14,404 nucleotides of DNA from Actinomycetes bacterium. GTDB taxonomy: Bacteria > Actinomycetota > Actinomycetes > Actinomycetales > Cellulomonadaceae. Of the stretch, positions 6,597 through 13,293 are shown piece by piece; positions within the stretch are counted from its first letter, which is position 1, and each line of letters opens with the position of its first letter. A program made the translations under genes and the position numbers. The notes under the pieces were generated by a model that saw only the letters and a program-made list of their open reading frames with translations, searched no databases and was not told the DNA's origin. The DNA is taken from positions 1 through 14,404 of the forward strand of contig JAFAEH010000266.1 of NCBI GenBank assembly GCA_023424135.1, given 5' to 3'.

Positions 6597-7948
6597 TGAG
6601 CGTCGAGCCGGACCCGCAGGTCGTCGCGGGCCTCGACGCGTGGGAGTCGCTGCACGCGGGTCAGCAGCCGCAGTGGCCGGACGTCGCGGAGGTCCGTCGC
6701 GTCCGTGACCGGCTCGCATCGCTGCCGCCGCTCGTGTTCGCCGGTGAGGCGGACGCCCTGCGCGGGCACGTCGCCGCCGCCCAGCGCGGCGAGGCGTTCG
6801 TGCTGCAGGGCGGCGACTGCGCCGAGACGTTCGCCACGGCCACCGCGGACAACATCCGCAACAAGATCCGCACGATCCTGCAGATGGCGGTCGTGCTGAC
6901 CTACGGCGCGAGCCTGCCCGTGGTGAAGATGGGGCGCATGGCGGGGCAGTACGCCAAGCCCCGCTCGTCGGACGTCGAGACACGCGACGGCGTCACGCTG
7001 CCCGCGTTCCGCGGCGACATCATCAACGGCTTCGACTTCACCCCCGAGGCCCGCACGCCGGACCCGCAGCGGCTGCTCGAGGCGTACCACACGTCCGCGT
7101 CGACGCTGAACCTCATCCGCGCGTTCACCACCGGCGGCTTCGCGTCGCTGCTGCGCGTGCACGAGTGGAACCGCGGGTTCACCGCGAACCCGGCGTACTC
7201 GCGCTACGAGGAGATCGCGGCCGAGATCGACCGCGCGATCCGTTTCATGGCCGCGTGCGGCGCGGACTTCGACGCGCTGCGCACGGTCGACTTCTTCTCG
7301 GCGCACGAGGGCCTGCTGCTCGACTACGAGCGTCCGCTGACCCGCATCGACTCGCGCACGGGGCTGGCCTACGACTGCTCCGCGCACTTCCTGTGGATCG
7401 GGGAGCGCACGCGTCAGCTCGACGACGCGCACGTCGACTTCTTCTCGCGCGTGCAGAACCCGTTGGGTGTGAAGCTGGGCCCCACGTCGACGGGCGACGA
7501 CGCGATCGCGCTCATCGACCGGCTCAACCCGACGGGCGAGCCCGGGCGCCTGACGTTCGTGACGCGCATGGGCGCTGGCAAGGTCCGCGACCTGCTGCCT
7601 GCGCTCGTCGAGAAGGTCACGGCCGACGGACGCCCCGTGACGTGGGTCTGCGACCCGATGCACGGCAACGGGATCACGTCGGCGACCGGCTACAAGACGC
7701 GCCGGTTCGGTGACGTCATGGACGAGGTCGCCGGCTTCTTCGAGGTGCACCGTGCGCTCGGCACCGTGCCCGGCGGGCTGCACGTCGAGCTCACCGGCGA
7801 CGACGTCACCGAGGTGCTCGGCGGCACCGAGGAGATCGACGACGAGGGGCTCGCGCGCCGGTACGAGACGCTCGTCGACCCGCGCCTGAACCACCAGCAG
7901 TCGCTCGAGATGGCCTTCCAGGTCGTGGAGCTGCTGCGCCGCGCGTGA
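6596..7948 (+). CDS. aroG: Class II 3-deoxy-7-phosphoheptulonate (DAHP) synthase
   Basis: This 450-residue enzyme condenses phosphoenolpyruvate with erythrose 4-phosphate, the first step of the shikimate pathway. It is a plant/actinobacterial class II enzyme. The metal ligands align with a constant offset to those known in M. tuberculosis Rv2178c: Cys75 in GGDCAE, His356 in DPMHGN, Glu398 in HVELTG, and Asp428 in VDPRLN. Other conserved blocks are KMGRMAGQYAKPRS (111-124), HEGLLLDYE (237-245) and GVKLGPT (291-297). The ATG at 6596 shares its A with the pfp stop and has AAGGG (6582-6586) upstream, so translation is probably coupled to pfp. An open extension to 6539 lies inside pfp and is rejected. 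A long hairpin follows the stop. In M. tuberculosis the class II enzyme is regulated by aromatic amino acids and by chorismate mutase; whether this holds here is unknown. Confidence 0.97.
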   Translation: MSVEPDPQVVAGLDAWESLHAGQQPQWPDVAEVRRVRDRLASLPPLVFAGEADALRGHVAAAQRGEAFVLQGGDCAETFATATADNIRNKIRTILQMAVVLTYGASLPVVKMGRMAGQYAKPRSSDVETRDGVTLPAFRGDIINGFDFTPEARTPDPQRLLEAYHTSASTLNLIRAFTTGGFASLLRVHEWNRGFTANPAYSRYEEIAAEIDRAIRFMAACGADFDALRTVDFFSAHEGLLLDYERPLTRIDSRTGLAYDCSAHFLWIGERTRQLDDAHVDFFSRVQNPLGVKLGPTSTGDDAIALIDRLNPTGEPGRLTFVTRMGAGKVRDLLPALVEKVTADGRPVTWVCDPMHGNGITSATGYKTRRFGDVMDEVAGFFEVHRALGTVPGGLHVELTGDDVTEVLGGTEEIDDEGLARRYETLVDPRLNHQQSLEMAFQVVELLRRA

Positions 7949-7958
7949 CACCGCGCGT

Positions 7959-8006
7959 GACGACGCCCCGCACGTGACCGGCGACGGTCACGTGCGGGGC
8001 GTCGTC
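7959..8006. terminator. Bidirectional hairpin terminator between aroG and pknL
   Basis: A perfect inverted repeat has 21-bp arms (7959-7979 and 7986-8006) with a 6-nt loop. It begins 10 nt after the aroG stop and lies 65 nt beyond the stop of the convergent kinase gene. It is the strongest hairpin in the window and shares its ACGACGCCCC arm with 541-574. There is no U-tract. Confidence 0.9.
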
Positions 8007-8071
8007 GTCGTGGGTCAGCCGCCGTACCTGATGCCGCCGGCCACCAGCCGGGGGCCGGGCCGGGGCCTCGG

Positions 8072-10060
8072 TCAGACGACCTGGAGGACGATCTCGGTGC
8101 CCTTGCGGACCGCCTCACCGGCGGGGACGCTCTGCGAGCGCACCGTACCGAAGATCCCGCCGAGCACGTTCTCGCGCTTGACCGTCAGCCCCAGCGCCTC
8201 GAGCTCGGTCTTGGCGCGGTCGAACTGCTTGCCGGTGAGGTTGGGCATCGGCACGGTCTCCGGGCCCTTCGACACGGTGACCTTGACGACGTCGCCGCGC
8301 AGGGCGGTCTCGCCGGCAGCGGGGGACTGGTCGATGATGTGCCCCTCGGGCACCGTGTCGCTGAACGCCTCGGCCGCCTCGACCGTGAGCGCGTCGGGTG
8401 CGAGCTGCTCCTGGGCCTGCTCGACGGTGATGTTGACCACCGAGGTGACGGTGACGGGTGCAGGCCCGTCGGACAGCACGAGCGTGACGGCCGTCCCCCG
8501 GCGGACCTGCGCGCCGGCCTCGGCCGGTGACCCGTCGGGCAGGGTCGCGCGCAGCACGGCCCCCTTGGTCACCTGGTCGTCGTGCTCCTTGCCGTAGGTG
8601 ACCTCGAGGTCGGCGTCCTCGAGCGCCGCCTTCGCGTCGGCCTGCAGCGCCCCGACCAGGCCGTCGGGCACCACGACGAGGTCGGGTCCCTTCGACACCG
8701 TGATCTCGACGGTGCCGTCCTTGCGCACGGGTTCGCCGACGGCAGGGTCGGAGGCGACCACGGTGCCCCGGGGGACCTCGTCGTCGAACGCCTCGTCGCG
8801 CGTGTGCTCCAGGCCCGCGGCGGCGAGCGCCGCGACCGCGTCGTCCTCCGCGAGCTCGACGACCGACGGGACGCTCGTGTACGCACCCGGTCCGAGCTGC
8901 AGGTACCACCACGTGCCCGCGCCCAGCAGCACCAGGACACCGAGCGCGGCGGCGAGCAGCGGCCAGCGGCGGCGGCGCTCGGGCTGGGGTGCGGACGTGG
9001 TTTCGAGCACGCCGAGGCCGATCGGCAGCGCGACGGTGCGACCGCGCTCGTGGTCGCCGACCGGTACGCGCGTGGTCGCCGCGGTGTCGCCGGTGTCGTC
9101 GTCGGTGGGTGTCAGGGCCTGGTCGACGTCGGTCTCGTCCGGGTCGGTCGCCGCGGGCAGCGCGATCGTCGGCGTGACGTCGGCGCGGCGGGCCAGCGTG
9201 GCGTCGTCCAGCGCGACGCGTGTGCGCCGCACGAGCTGCAGGGCCGCCGCGGCGTCGAGCGGGCGGTCGTCCGGGTCGTGCGCGGCGAGCGCGCCCGTGA
9301 GCTCGTCGACCTCGGAGGGCAGCCAGTCCACGAGCGTCGACGGGGCCGGGACCTCGGACGTCACGTGCTGGAACGCGACCTGCACGGGGGTCTCGCCGGA
9401 GAACGGCTGGCGACCCGTGAGCATCTCGAAGAGCATGACGCCCGCCGCGTAGACGTCGGTGCGCGCGTCGCTCGCGCCGCGCTGCACCAGCTCGGGGGCG
9501 AGGTAGGCCACCGTGCCGAGGACCGTGCCCGTCGTCGTCGACGTCACCTCGGTCACCGCGCGGGCCAGCCCGAAGTCCGCGACGCGCACGCGGTCGTCGG
9601 ACGCGATCAGGACGTTCTCGGGCTTGACGTCGCGGTGCACCAGCCCGGTGCGGTGCGCGGCGGACAGCGCGTCGAGCACGCACTCCGTGACGCGCAGCGC
9701 CTCGCCGACGGTCAGCGCGCCCTGCTCGGCGATCTGACGGCGCAGGTTCGTGCCGTCGACGTACTCCATCGTCAGGTAGCTGGTCTCACCGTCGACGCCC
9801 TGGTCGAACACGCCGACGAGACCGGGGTGGGTCAGACGTGCGGCGGCGCGCGCCTCGCGTCGGAACCGCGCGACGAACTGGCCCCCGGACGCACCCTCGG
9901 CGAGGTGCGCGTGCATGACCTTGAGCGCCACCTCACGGTCGAGGCGGCGGTCGACCGCGAGGTACACGGTCGCCATCCCGCCACGCGCGATGCGCGAGAC
10001 GACCTCGTACCGGCCGTCGACCAGGCGGCCGACGAGCGGATCGGTGACAGTGGTACCCAC
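8072..10060 (-). CDS. pknL: PASTA-domain transmembrane Ser/Thr protein kinase, PknL type
   Basis: This 662-residue receptor kinase has an N-terminal cytosolic kinase domain (~18-280). Its motifs are the glycine-loop ARGGMATV (25-32), Lys47 in ALKV, HRDVKPEN (142-149, catalytic Asp144), DFG (162-164), and a Thr-rich activation loop TSTTTGT (173-179) before APE (188-190). A Thr/Asp-rich juxtamembrane region (~285-360) leads to one membrane helix (~366-386). Four extracellular PASTA repeats follow at about 396-457, 462-532, 535-597 and 600-662. PASTA domains bind peptidoglycan fragments or lipid II in related kinases, so a wall-sensing role is likely. Position next to aroG and near an Rv2175c homologue identifies it as the PknL type. 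The GTG at 10060 lacks a Shine-Dalgarno but follows a -10 hexamer by 6 nt. It lies 49 nt downstream of the LysM hydrolase gene on the same strand. Confidence 0.93.
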   Translation of the reverse strand: MGTTVTDPLVGRLVDGRYEVVSRIARGGMATVYLAVDRRLDREVALKVMHAHLAEGASGGQFVARFRREARAAARLTHPGLVGVFDQGVDGETSYLTMEYVDGTNLRRQIAEQGALTVGEALRVTECVLDALSAAHRTGLVHRDVKPENVLIASDDRVRVADFGLARAVTEVTSTTTGTVLGTVAYLAPELVQRGASDARTDVYAAGVMLFEMLTGRQPFSGETPVQVAFQHVTSEVPAPSTLVDWLPSEVDELTGALAAHDPDDRPLDAAAALQLVRRTRVALDDATLARRADVTPTIALPAATDPDETDVDQALTPTDDDTGDTAATTRVPVGDHERGRTVALPIGLGVLETTSAPQPERRRRWPLLAAALGVLVLLGAGTWWYLQLGPGAYTSVPSVVELAEDDAVAALAAAGLEHTRDEAFDDEVPRGTVVASDPAVGEPVRKDGTVEITVSKGPDLVVVPDGLVGALQADAKAALEDADLEVTYGKEHDDQVTKGAVLRATLPDGSPAEAGAQVRRGTAVTLVLSDGPAPVTVTSVVNITVEQAQEQLAPDALTVEAAEAFSDTVPEGHIIDQSPAAGETALRGDVVKVTVSKGPETVPMPNLTGKQFDRAKTELEALGLTVKRENVLGGIFGTVRSQSVPAGEAVRKGTEIVLQVV

Positions 10061-10066
10061 GCGCGC

Positions 10067-10072
10067 AGTCTA
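10067..10072 (-). promoter_or_regulatory. Predicted -10 element of pknL (leaderless start)
   Basis: On the minus strand TAGACT (10072-10067) is followed by 6 nt and then the GTG start. The first transcribed base would be at or next to the start codon. No purine-rich ribosome binding site is present. The kinase therefore probably has its own promoter as well as possible read-through from the LysM gene. Confidence 0.5.
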
Positions 10073-10082
10073 CGGTCGCGCG

Positions 10083-10106
10083 GCCCGGGTTCCGGGGACC
10101 CTGGGC
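10083..10106 (-). terminator. Possible terminator between the LysM gene and pknL
   Basis: An 8-bp GC stem (10083-10090 with 10098-10106, one bulged base at 10102) with a 7-nt loop sits 4 nt past the LysM gene's stop and 11 nt upstream of the pknL -10. There is no U-tract. It may limit read-through into pknL. Confidence 0.4.
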
Positions 10107-10109
10107 GGC

Positions 10110-11507
10110 TCAGCCGAAGCGCGTCATCAGGGTCTGCACGTTGGCGACGTAGCGGCGCGTGTCCGCGTACATCCCGTTGCGCTTCACGGACCCGGCGCCC
10201 TGGTAGTACGACGCGATCGCGGTCGGCAGGTCGGGTGACGTGCGCACCAGCGAGCGCAGGATCGCCACACCGGCGACGACGTTGTCGTCGGGGTCGAGCA
10301 GGTTGAGCTGGCGTCCGACGAGGTCGGACGCCCACTGCCCGGACGACGGGATCACCTGCATGGTGCCGATCGCGTTCGCGGGGGAGACCGAGGTGTGCGA
10401 GAAGCCGGACTCCTGGTACGCGATCGCCTGCGCGAGCGCGGCATCCACGCCCATCGAGCGGGCGGTCGCGGCGACCTTGGCCTGCATGTCGGCGCGCGAG
10501 GGCGCACCGGCGGCGAGGAGCGCGGCCTTGTTCTCGTTGGCCGCGGCGACGACCTGCGGCGCGTACGTGCGCCCCGCGAACGTGTCACCCACGAGCGGGG
10601 TGCCGGTCGTCGTGGCGCTCGTCGTGCTGGTGGCCGTGCCGGGGATGGTGAGGGTCTGCCCGGCGCGGATGAACGCGCGTGCGTCCAGGCCGTTGGCGGC
10701 GACGACGGCGGGGACGGTGGTGCCGTGACGTGAGGCGATGGAGGAGACGGTGTCGCCCGTGCGCACGGTGTAGGAGGTGCCCGTGCCGGTGGGGGCGGTG
10801 CTGGTGGTGGCGCCGGCCGGCGTGGTCGTCCCGGTGGTGGTCGTGCCGGGGATGGTGAGGGTCTGCCCGGCGCGGATGAACGCGCGTGCGTCCAGGCCGT
10901 TGGCGGCGACGACGGCGGGGACGGTGGTGCCGTGGCGCGACGCGATGGAGGAGACGGTGTCGCCCGTGCGCACGGTGTAGGAGGTGCCTGTGGGGGCGGT
11001 GCTGGTGGTGGCGCCGGCCGACGTGGTCGTCCCGGTGGTCGTGGTCGTGTCGGGGATGGTGAGGGTCTGCCCGGCGCGGATGAACGCGCGTGCGTCCAGG
11101 TCGTTGGCGGCGACGACGGCCGAGACGGTGGTGCCGTGGCGCGACGCGATCGCCGAGACCGTGTCGCCCGAGCGCACCGTGTACGTGCCGGCCGCGACGC
11201 TGCTCGCGGCCGGGGCTGCCGCGGGGGAGGCCGCCGTGGCCGTGGTCCCCGTGTCCGGCAGGCGCAGGACCTGGCCGACGCGGATGCGCGAGGGGTCCGA
11301 CAGCGCGTTGTCGCGCGCGATCGCACGGGTTGTCGTCCCCGAGCGCTTGGCGATCGACGTCAGGGTGTCGCCGTCCTGCACGGTGTAGTCGGCGGCGTGG
11401 CCGGCGGTCCCGGTGGCGGCGAGCGCGACGGTGGCGAGCGCGAGCGTGGCGCCGGTTCCGGTCGCGGCGCGCACGGCGGTTCGGCGGCTCGGTGACGGTG
11501 CGGACAT
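10110..11507 (-). CDS. Secreted four-LysM lytic transglycosylase-like protein
   Basis: This 465-residue exported protein has a signal peptide (basic SRRTAVR, then a hydrophobic stretch to about residue 37, cleavage near GHA-AD). Four LysM domains follow at about 40-83, 108-152, 176-220 and 245-289, which bind N-acetylglucosamine-containing glycans of peptidoglycan. They are joined by Thr/Ala/Gly-rich linkers, which could be O-glycosylated (inference). A C-terminal SLT/goose-lysozyme-like domain (~350-460) shows the catalytic Glu366 in YQESGF, AIGTMQVIP (379-387) and YYQGAGSV (434-441). The predicted role is wall glycan cleavage during growth or division. The last two LysM domains are identical over about 47 residues, indicating recent duplication. 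The ATG at 11507 has only a G-run just upstream. It precedes pknL on the same strand and diverges from the Rv2175c-like gene. Confidence 0.92.
   Translation of the reverse strand: MSAPSPSRRTAVRAATGTGATLALATVALAATGTAGHAADYTVQDGDTLTSIAKRSGTTTRAIARDNALSDPSRIRVGQVLRLPDTGTTATAASPAAAPAASSVAAGTYTVRSGDTVSAIASRHGTTVSAVVAANDLDARAFIRAGQTLTIPDTTTTTGTTTSAGATTSTAPTGTSYTVRTGDTVSSIASRHGTTVPAVVAANGLDARAFIRAGQTLTIPGTTTTGTTTPAGATTSTAPTGTGTSYTVRTGDTVSSIASRHGTTVPAVVAANGLDARAFIRAGQTLTIPGTATSTTSATTTGTPLVGDTFAGRTYAPQVVAAANENKAALLAAGAPSRADMQAKVAATARSMGVDAALAQAIAYQESGFSHTSVSPANAIGTMQVIPSSGQWASDLVGRQLNLLDPDDNVVAGVAILRSLVRTSPDLPTAIASYYQGAGSVKRNGMYADTRRYVANVQTLMTRFG
10636..11190 (-). repeat. Tandem DNA repeats encoding LysM domains 2-4
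   Basis: Three direct repeat units begin at 10636, 10843 and 11047, spaced 207 and 204 bp, each encoding one LysM domain and its Thr-rich linker. The first two units by coordinate are nearly identical at the DNA level. The third is somewhat diverged and breaks off where the linker changes. LysM 1 is diverged and outside the repeat. Confidence 0.85.
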
Positions 11508-11583
11508 GGCCCCCCCAGGCGGTTGCGGGTCGTGCGGGTGAGTGATGCAGGAGCGGCCGTCCGGCGCGTCGTCGGGGCGTGCT

Positions 11584-11619
11584 CCGAGTGACCGGTGGTG
11601 CTCGTGTGACTGGTGTGAC
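11584..11619 (-). promoter_or_regulatory. Phased 9-bp direct repeats, candidate MtrA operator
   Basis: On the minus strand four consecutive nonamers are GTCACACCA (11619-11611), GTCACACGA (11610-11602), GCACCACCG (11601-11593) and GTCACTCGG (11592-11584). Three of the four begin with GTCAC, exactly in 9-bp phase. M. tuberculosis MtrA recognises direct repeats of GTCACAgcg-like nonamers. The array lies just downstream of the predicted LysM gene -10, a position fitting repression, and 89-124 bp upstream of the divergent gene. The MtrA assignment is inferred from motif likeness. Confidence 0.5.
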
Positions 11620-11627
11620 GAAAATCG

Positions 11628-11633
11628 ACGCTA
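11628..11633 (-). promoter_or_regulatory. Predicted -10 element of the LysM hydrolase gene
   Basis: On the minus strand TAGCGT (11633-11628) matches TAnnnT. Transcription would begin near 11621, giving a leader of about 114 nt that contains the phased GTCAC repeats. A TTTCCG stretch 17 nt upstream is at best a weak -35. I looked for a c-di-AMP riboswitch in the leader and did not find its conserved core. Confidence 0.4.
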
Positions 11634-11695
11634 GACGAGAATGTCCAGGACGGAAAGCCCGAGCGCCCTGACGAGGGGATATGCCCGGCGACCCG

Positions 11696-11701
11696 TAGGC
11701 T
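11696..11701 (+). promoter_or_regulatory. Predicted -10 element of the Rv2175c-like gene (leaderless start)
   Basis: TAGGCT is followed by exactly 6 nt and then the GTG start at 11708. No Shine-Dalgarno is present between them. This is the same geometry as at pknL. Confidence 0.5.
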
Positions 11702-11707
11702 GACCGG

Positions 11708-12118
11708 GTGAGTTCGACCACCGATCCAGACCTGCTCGTCCCCGCCTGGCTCACCGTGCCCGACGTCGCCGAGCGTCTCGGCGCCGACCCGGGCAGGGTC
11801 CGTCGGCTGCTGCAGGAGCGCCGGCTCGTCGGTGTGCGCCGCGGCAGCCCGCCCGTGCTGAGCATCCCCGAGGCGTTCCTCGTGCCCGGGCACCTCGCCA
11901 ACCCGGCCGCCCCGGGGCGGCCGTCCGACGACGAGCCGTGGACCGTGCTCGCGTCGCTGCAGGGCACCCTGACGGTGCTCGCGGACGACGGCTTCACCGA
12001 CGAGCAGGCCGTCGTGTGGCTGTTCCGCACCGAGGAGACGCTCGGGGTCCCGCCCATCGAGGCGTTGCGGGCCGGGCGCAAGACCGAGGTCCGGCGGGTG
12101 GCGCAGGCGCTGCTGTAG
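11708..12118 (+). CDS. Rv2175c-like winged helix-turn-helix DNA-binding protein
   Basis: The product has 136 residues. A short N-terminal tail (SSTTDPD) precedes a helix-turn-helix: WLTVPDVAERLGADPGRVRR (14-33) is followed by a recognition/wing region through LSIPEAFL (51-58). A C-terminal helical domain ends in RRVAQALL. The layout and the C-terminal LASLQGTLTVLADDGFTDEQ block match the actinobacterial Rv2175c family. M. tuberculosis Rv2175c binds DNA and is phosphorylated by PknL in its N-terminal tail, which lowers DNA binding. Here Thr4 and Thr5 sit in the matching place. The GTG start at 11708 appears leaderless. The gene diverges from the LysM hydrolase and kinase genes and converges on idsA (47-nt gap). 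Its regulon is unknown. Family assignment is good; the phosphorylation site is inference. Confidence 0.85.
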   Translation: MSSTTDPDLLVPAWLTVPDVAERLGADPGRVRRLLQERRLVGVRRGSPPVLSIPEAFLVPGHLANPAAPGRPSDDEPWTVLASLQGTLTVLADDGFTDEQAVVWLFRTEETLGVPPIEALRAGRKTEVRRVAQALL

Positions 12119-12158
12119 CCACGCAGGCCGTGTCTCGGCGCGGGGCAGGGCGGCGCCG

Positions 12159-12176
12159 GCGCGGCTCAGGCCGCGC
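12159..12176. terminator. Short hairpin at the Rv2175c-like/idsA convergent junction
   Basis: A 7-bp GC stem (12159-12165 with 12170-12176) with a TCAG loop covers the idsA stop codon and lies 40 nt after the other gene's stop. It is the only hairpin I see at this junction. It is much weaker than those at 541-574 and 7959-8006. Confidence 0.3.
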
Positions 12177-13281
12177 GGTCGACCGCCGCGCGCGCGAGCT
12201 GTACGAGCACCCCGCGCGCCGGCTCACGCCACCCGCGCGCGTCGATCTCGGCGAACGCCCGCGCCCGCAGCTCCGCGATGAGCTGCTCGACGGCGTCGAC
12301 GGCGCCCGTGCGCACGAGCAGCCCCGTGAGCGTCGTCACCCCCTGCTCGTCGAGGTCCGCGTCCCCGATGCCGGAGGTGAGGGCCGCGACCGCCTCGTCG
12401 TCCCCTGCCGCGGCGGCGAGCGCGAGCGCACGTGCCACGAGCACGGTCCGCTTCCCCTCCCGCAGGTCGTCACCCGCGGGCTTGCCCGTCGTCGACGGGT
12501 CGCCCAGCACGCCGAGCAGGTCGTCACGGAGCTGGAACGCCTCGCCCAGCGGCAGCCCGACCGCGCGGCAGCCTGCCAGTGCGTCGTCGTCGGCGCCCGC
12601 CAGGGCCGCGCCCAGCGCGAGCGGGTGCTCGACGCTGTACCGCGCGGCCTTGGCCCGCACGACCTCGCGTGCGCGGCGCTCGTCGTCCGCGGGGTCGCCC
12701 CACGGCATCGTCTGCGCGAGCAGGTCGAGGTACTGGCCGAGGGTGACTTCGGTCCGCATGAGGTCGAACACCGAGCGCGCGGCGCGCGCGGCCGGTGCGG
12801 GGACGTCGGCGAGCGCATCCGCCATCTCCTGCTCGCTGCCGACCAGCGCGAGGTCGCCGAGCAGGATCGCCACGCCGTCGCCGAACCGGCGCGACGGTCC
12901 GCGGCGGCCCTGCGCCGCGTGCTGTGCGGCGAACGTCATGTGGGCGGTGGGCCGGCCGCGGCGCGTCGTGGAGTCGTCCATGACGTCGTCGTGGAACAGC
13001 GCCGCCGCCTGGAACAGCTCGAGCGCGGCGCCCGCGCGCAGGGCGGACTGCTCCTGGGCGCTGCCCGGCTCGCCGCCGTGGGCGCGCCACGACCAGTAGC
13101 AGAAGGCCGCGCGCAGCCGCTTGCCGCCCGCGACCATGCGCTCGACGGCGTCGGGCAGCGGGGCCGCGTCGTCGCTGGCCGCGGCCGCGGTCGCCCGCAG
13201 CCGCTCGACGTGCCGGGCCAGTGCGGCGTCGACGCCGGCGCGCAGTACGTCGGGTTCGGTGGCGGGGAGGTCCAGGGGCAC
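12166..13281 (-). CDS. idsA: Type I polyprenyl diphosphate synthase (GGPP-synthase type)
   Basis: This 371-residue cytosolic prenyltransferase adds isopentenyl units to allylic diphosphates for carotenoids, quinones or lipid carriers. Visible motifs are GGKRLR (52-57), the first aspartate-rich motif DDVMD (98-102), KAARYS (211-216), the second aspartate region QLRDDLLG (250-257), and the GDDLREGKRT (270-279) block. The second motif reads DDxxG instead of DDxxD, which I believe is frequent in actinobacterial idsA-type enzymes. The residue five before the first motif is Ala93, not an aromatic, which fits a product longer than C15; the exact length is not predictable. M. tuberculosis idsA2 (Rv2173) lies at the matching place near Rv2175c and pknL. 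The GTG at 13281 has no Shine-Dalgarno. Its -10 hexamer overlaps the stop codon of the upstream lipoprotein gene, 9 nt away. Confidence 0.93.
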   Translation of the reverse strand: MPLDLPATEPDVLRAGVDAALARHVERLRATAAAASDDAAPLPDAVERMVAGGKRLRAAFCYWSWRAHGGEPGSAQEQSALRAGAALELFQAAALFHDDVMDDSTTRRGRPTAHMTFAAQHAAQGRRGPSRRFGDGVAILLGDLALVGSEQEMADALADVPAPAARAARSVFDLMRTEVTLGQYLDLLAQTMPWGDPADDERRAREVVRAKAARYSVEHPLALGAALAGADDDALAGCRAVGLPLGEAFQLRDDLLGVLGDPSTTGKPAGDDLREGKRTVLVARALALAAAAGDDEAVAALTSGIGDADLDEQGVTTLTGLLVRTGAVDAVEQLIAELRARAFAEIDARGWREPARGVLVQLARAAVDRAA

Positions 13282-13287
13282 GGGACA

Positions 13288-13293
13288 ACTCTA
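13288..13293 (-). promoter_or_regulatory. Predicted -10 element of idsA overlapping the lipoprotein stop codon
   Basis: On the minus strand TAGAGT (13293-13288) starts with the TAG stop codon of the lipoprotein gene. Exactly 6 nt separate it from the idsA GTG. The hexamer is identical to the one in the palindrome at 4269-4278. Confidence 0.5.

Noticed and set aside
5349..6983. 544-codon minus-strand frame opposite pfp and aroG
   Set aside because: It is antisense to two enzymes with complete catalytic motifs and has low-complexity composition.
8582..10306. 574-codon plus-strand frame opposite pknL
   Set aside because: It reads as the mirror of the kinase and PASTA coding sequence and shows no recognisable domain.
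11508..11707. c-di-AMP (ydaO-type) riboswitch considered for the LysM hydrolase leader
   Set aside because: Such switches often precede actinobacterial wall hydrolase genes, but I could not find the conserved core in the minus-strand leader. The phased GTCAC repeats explain the structure better.
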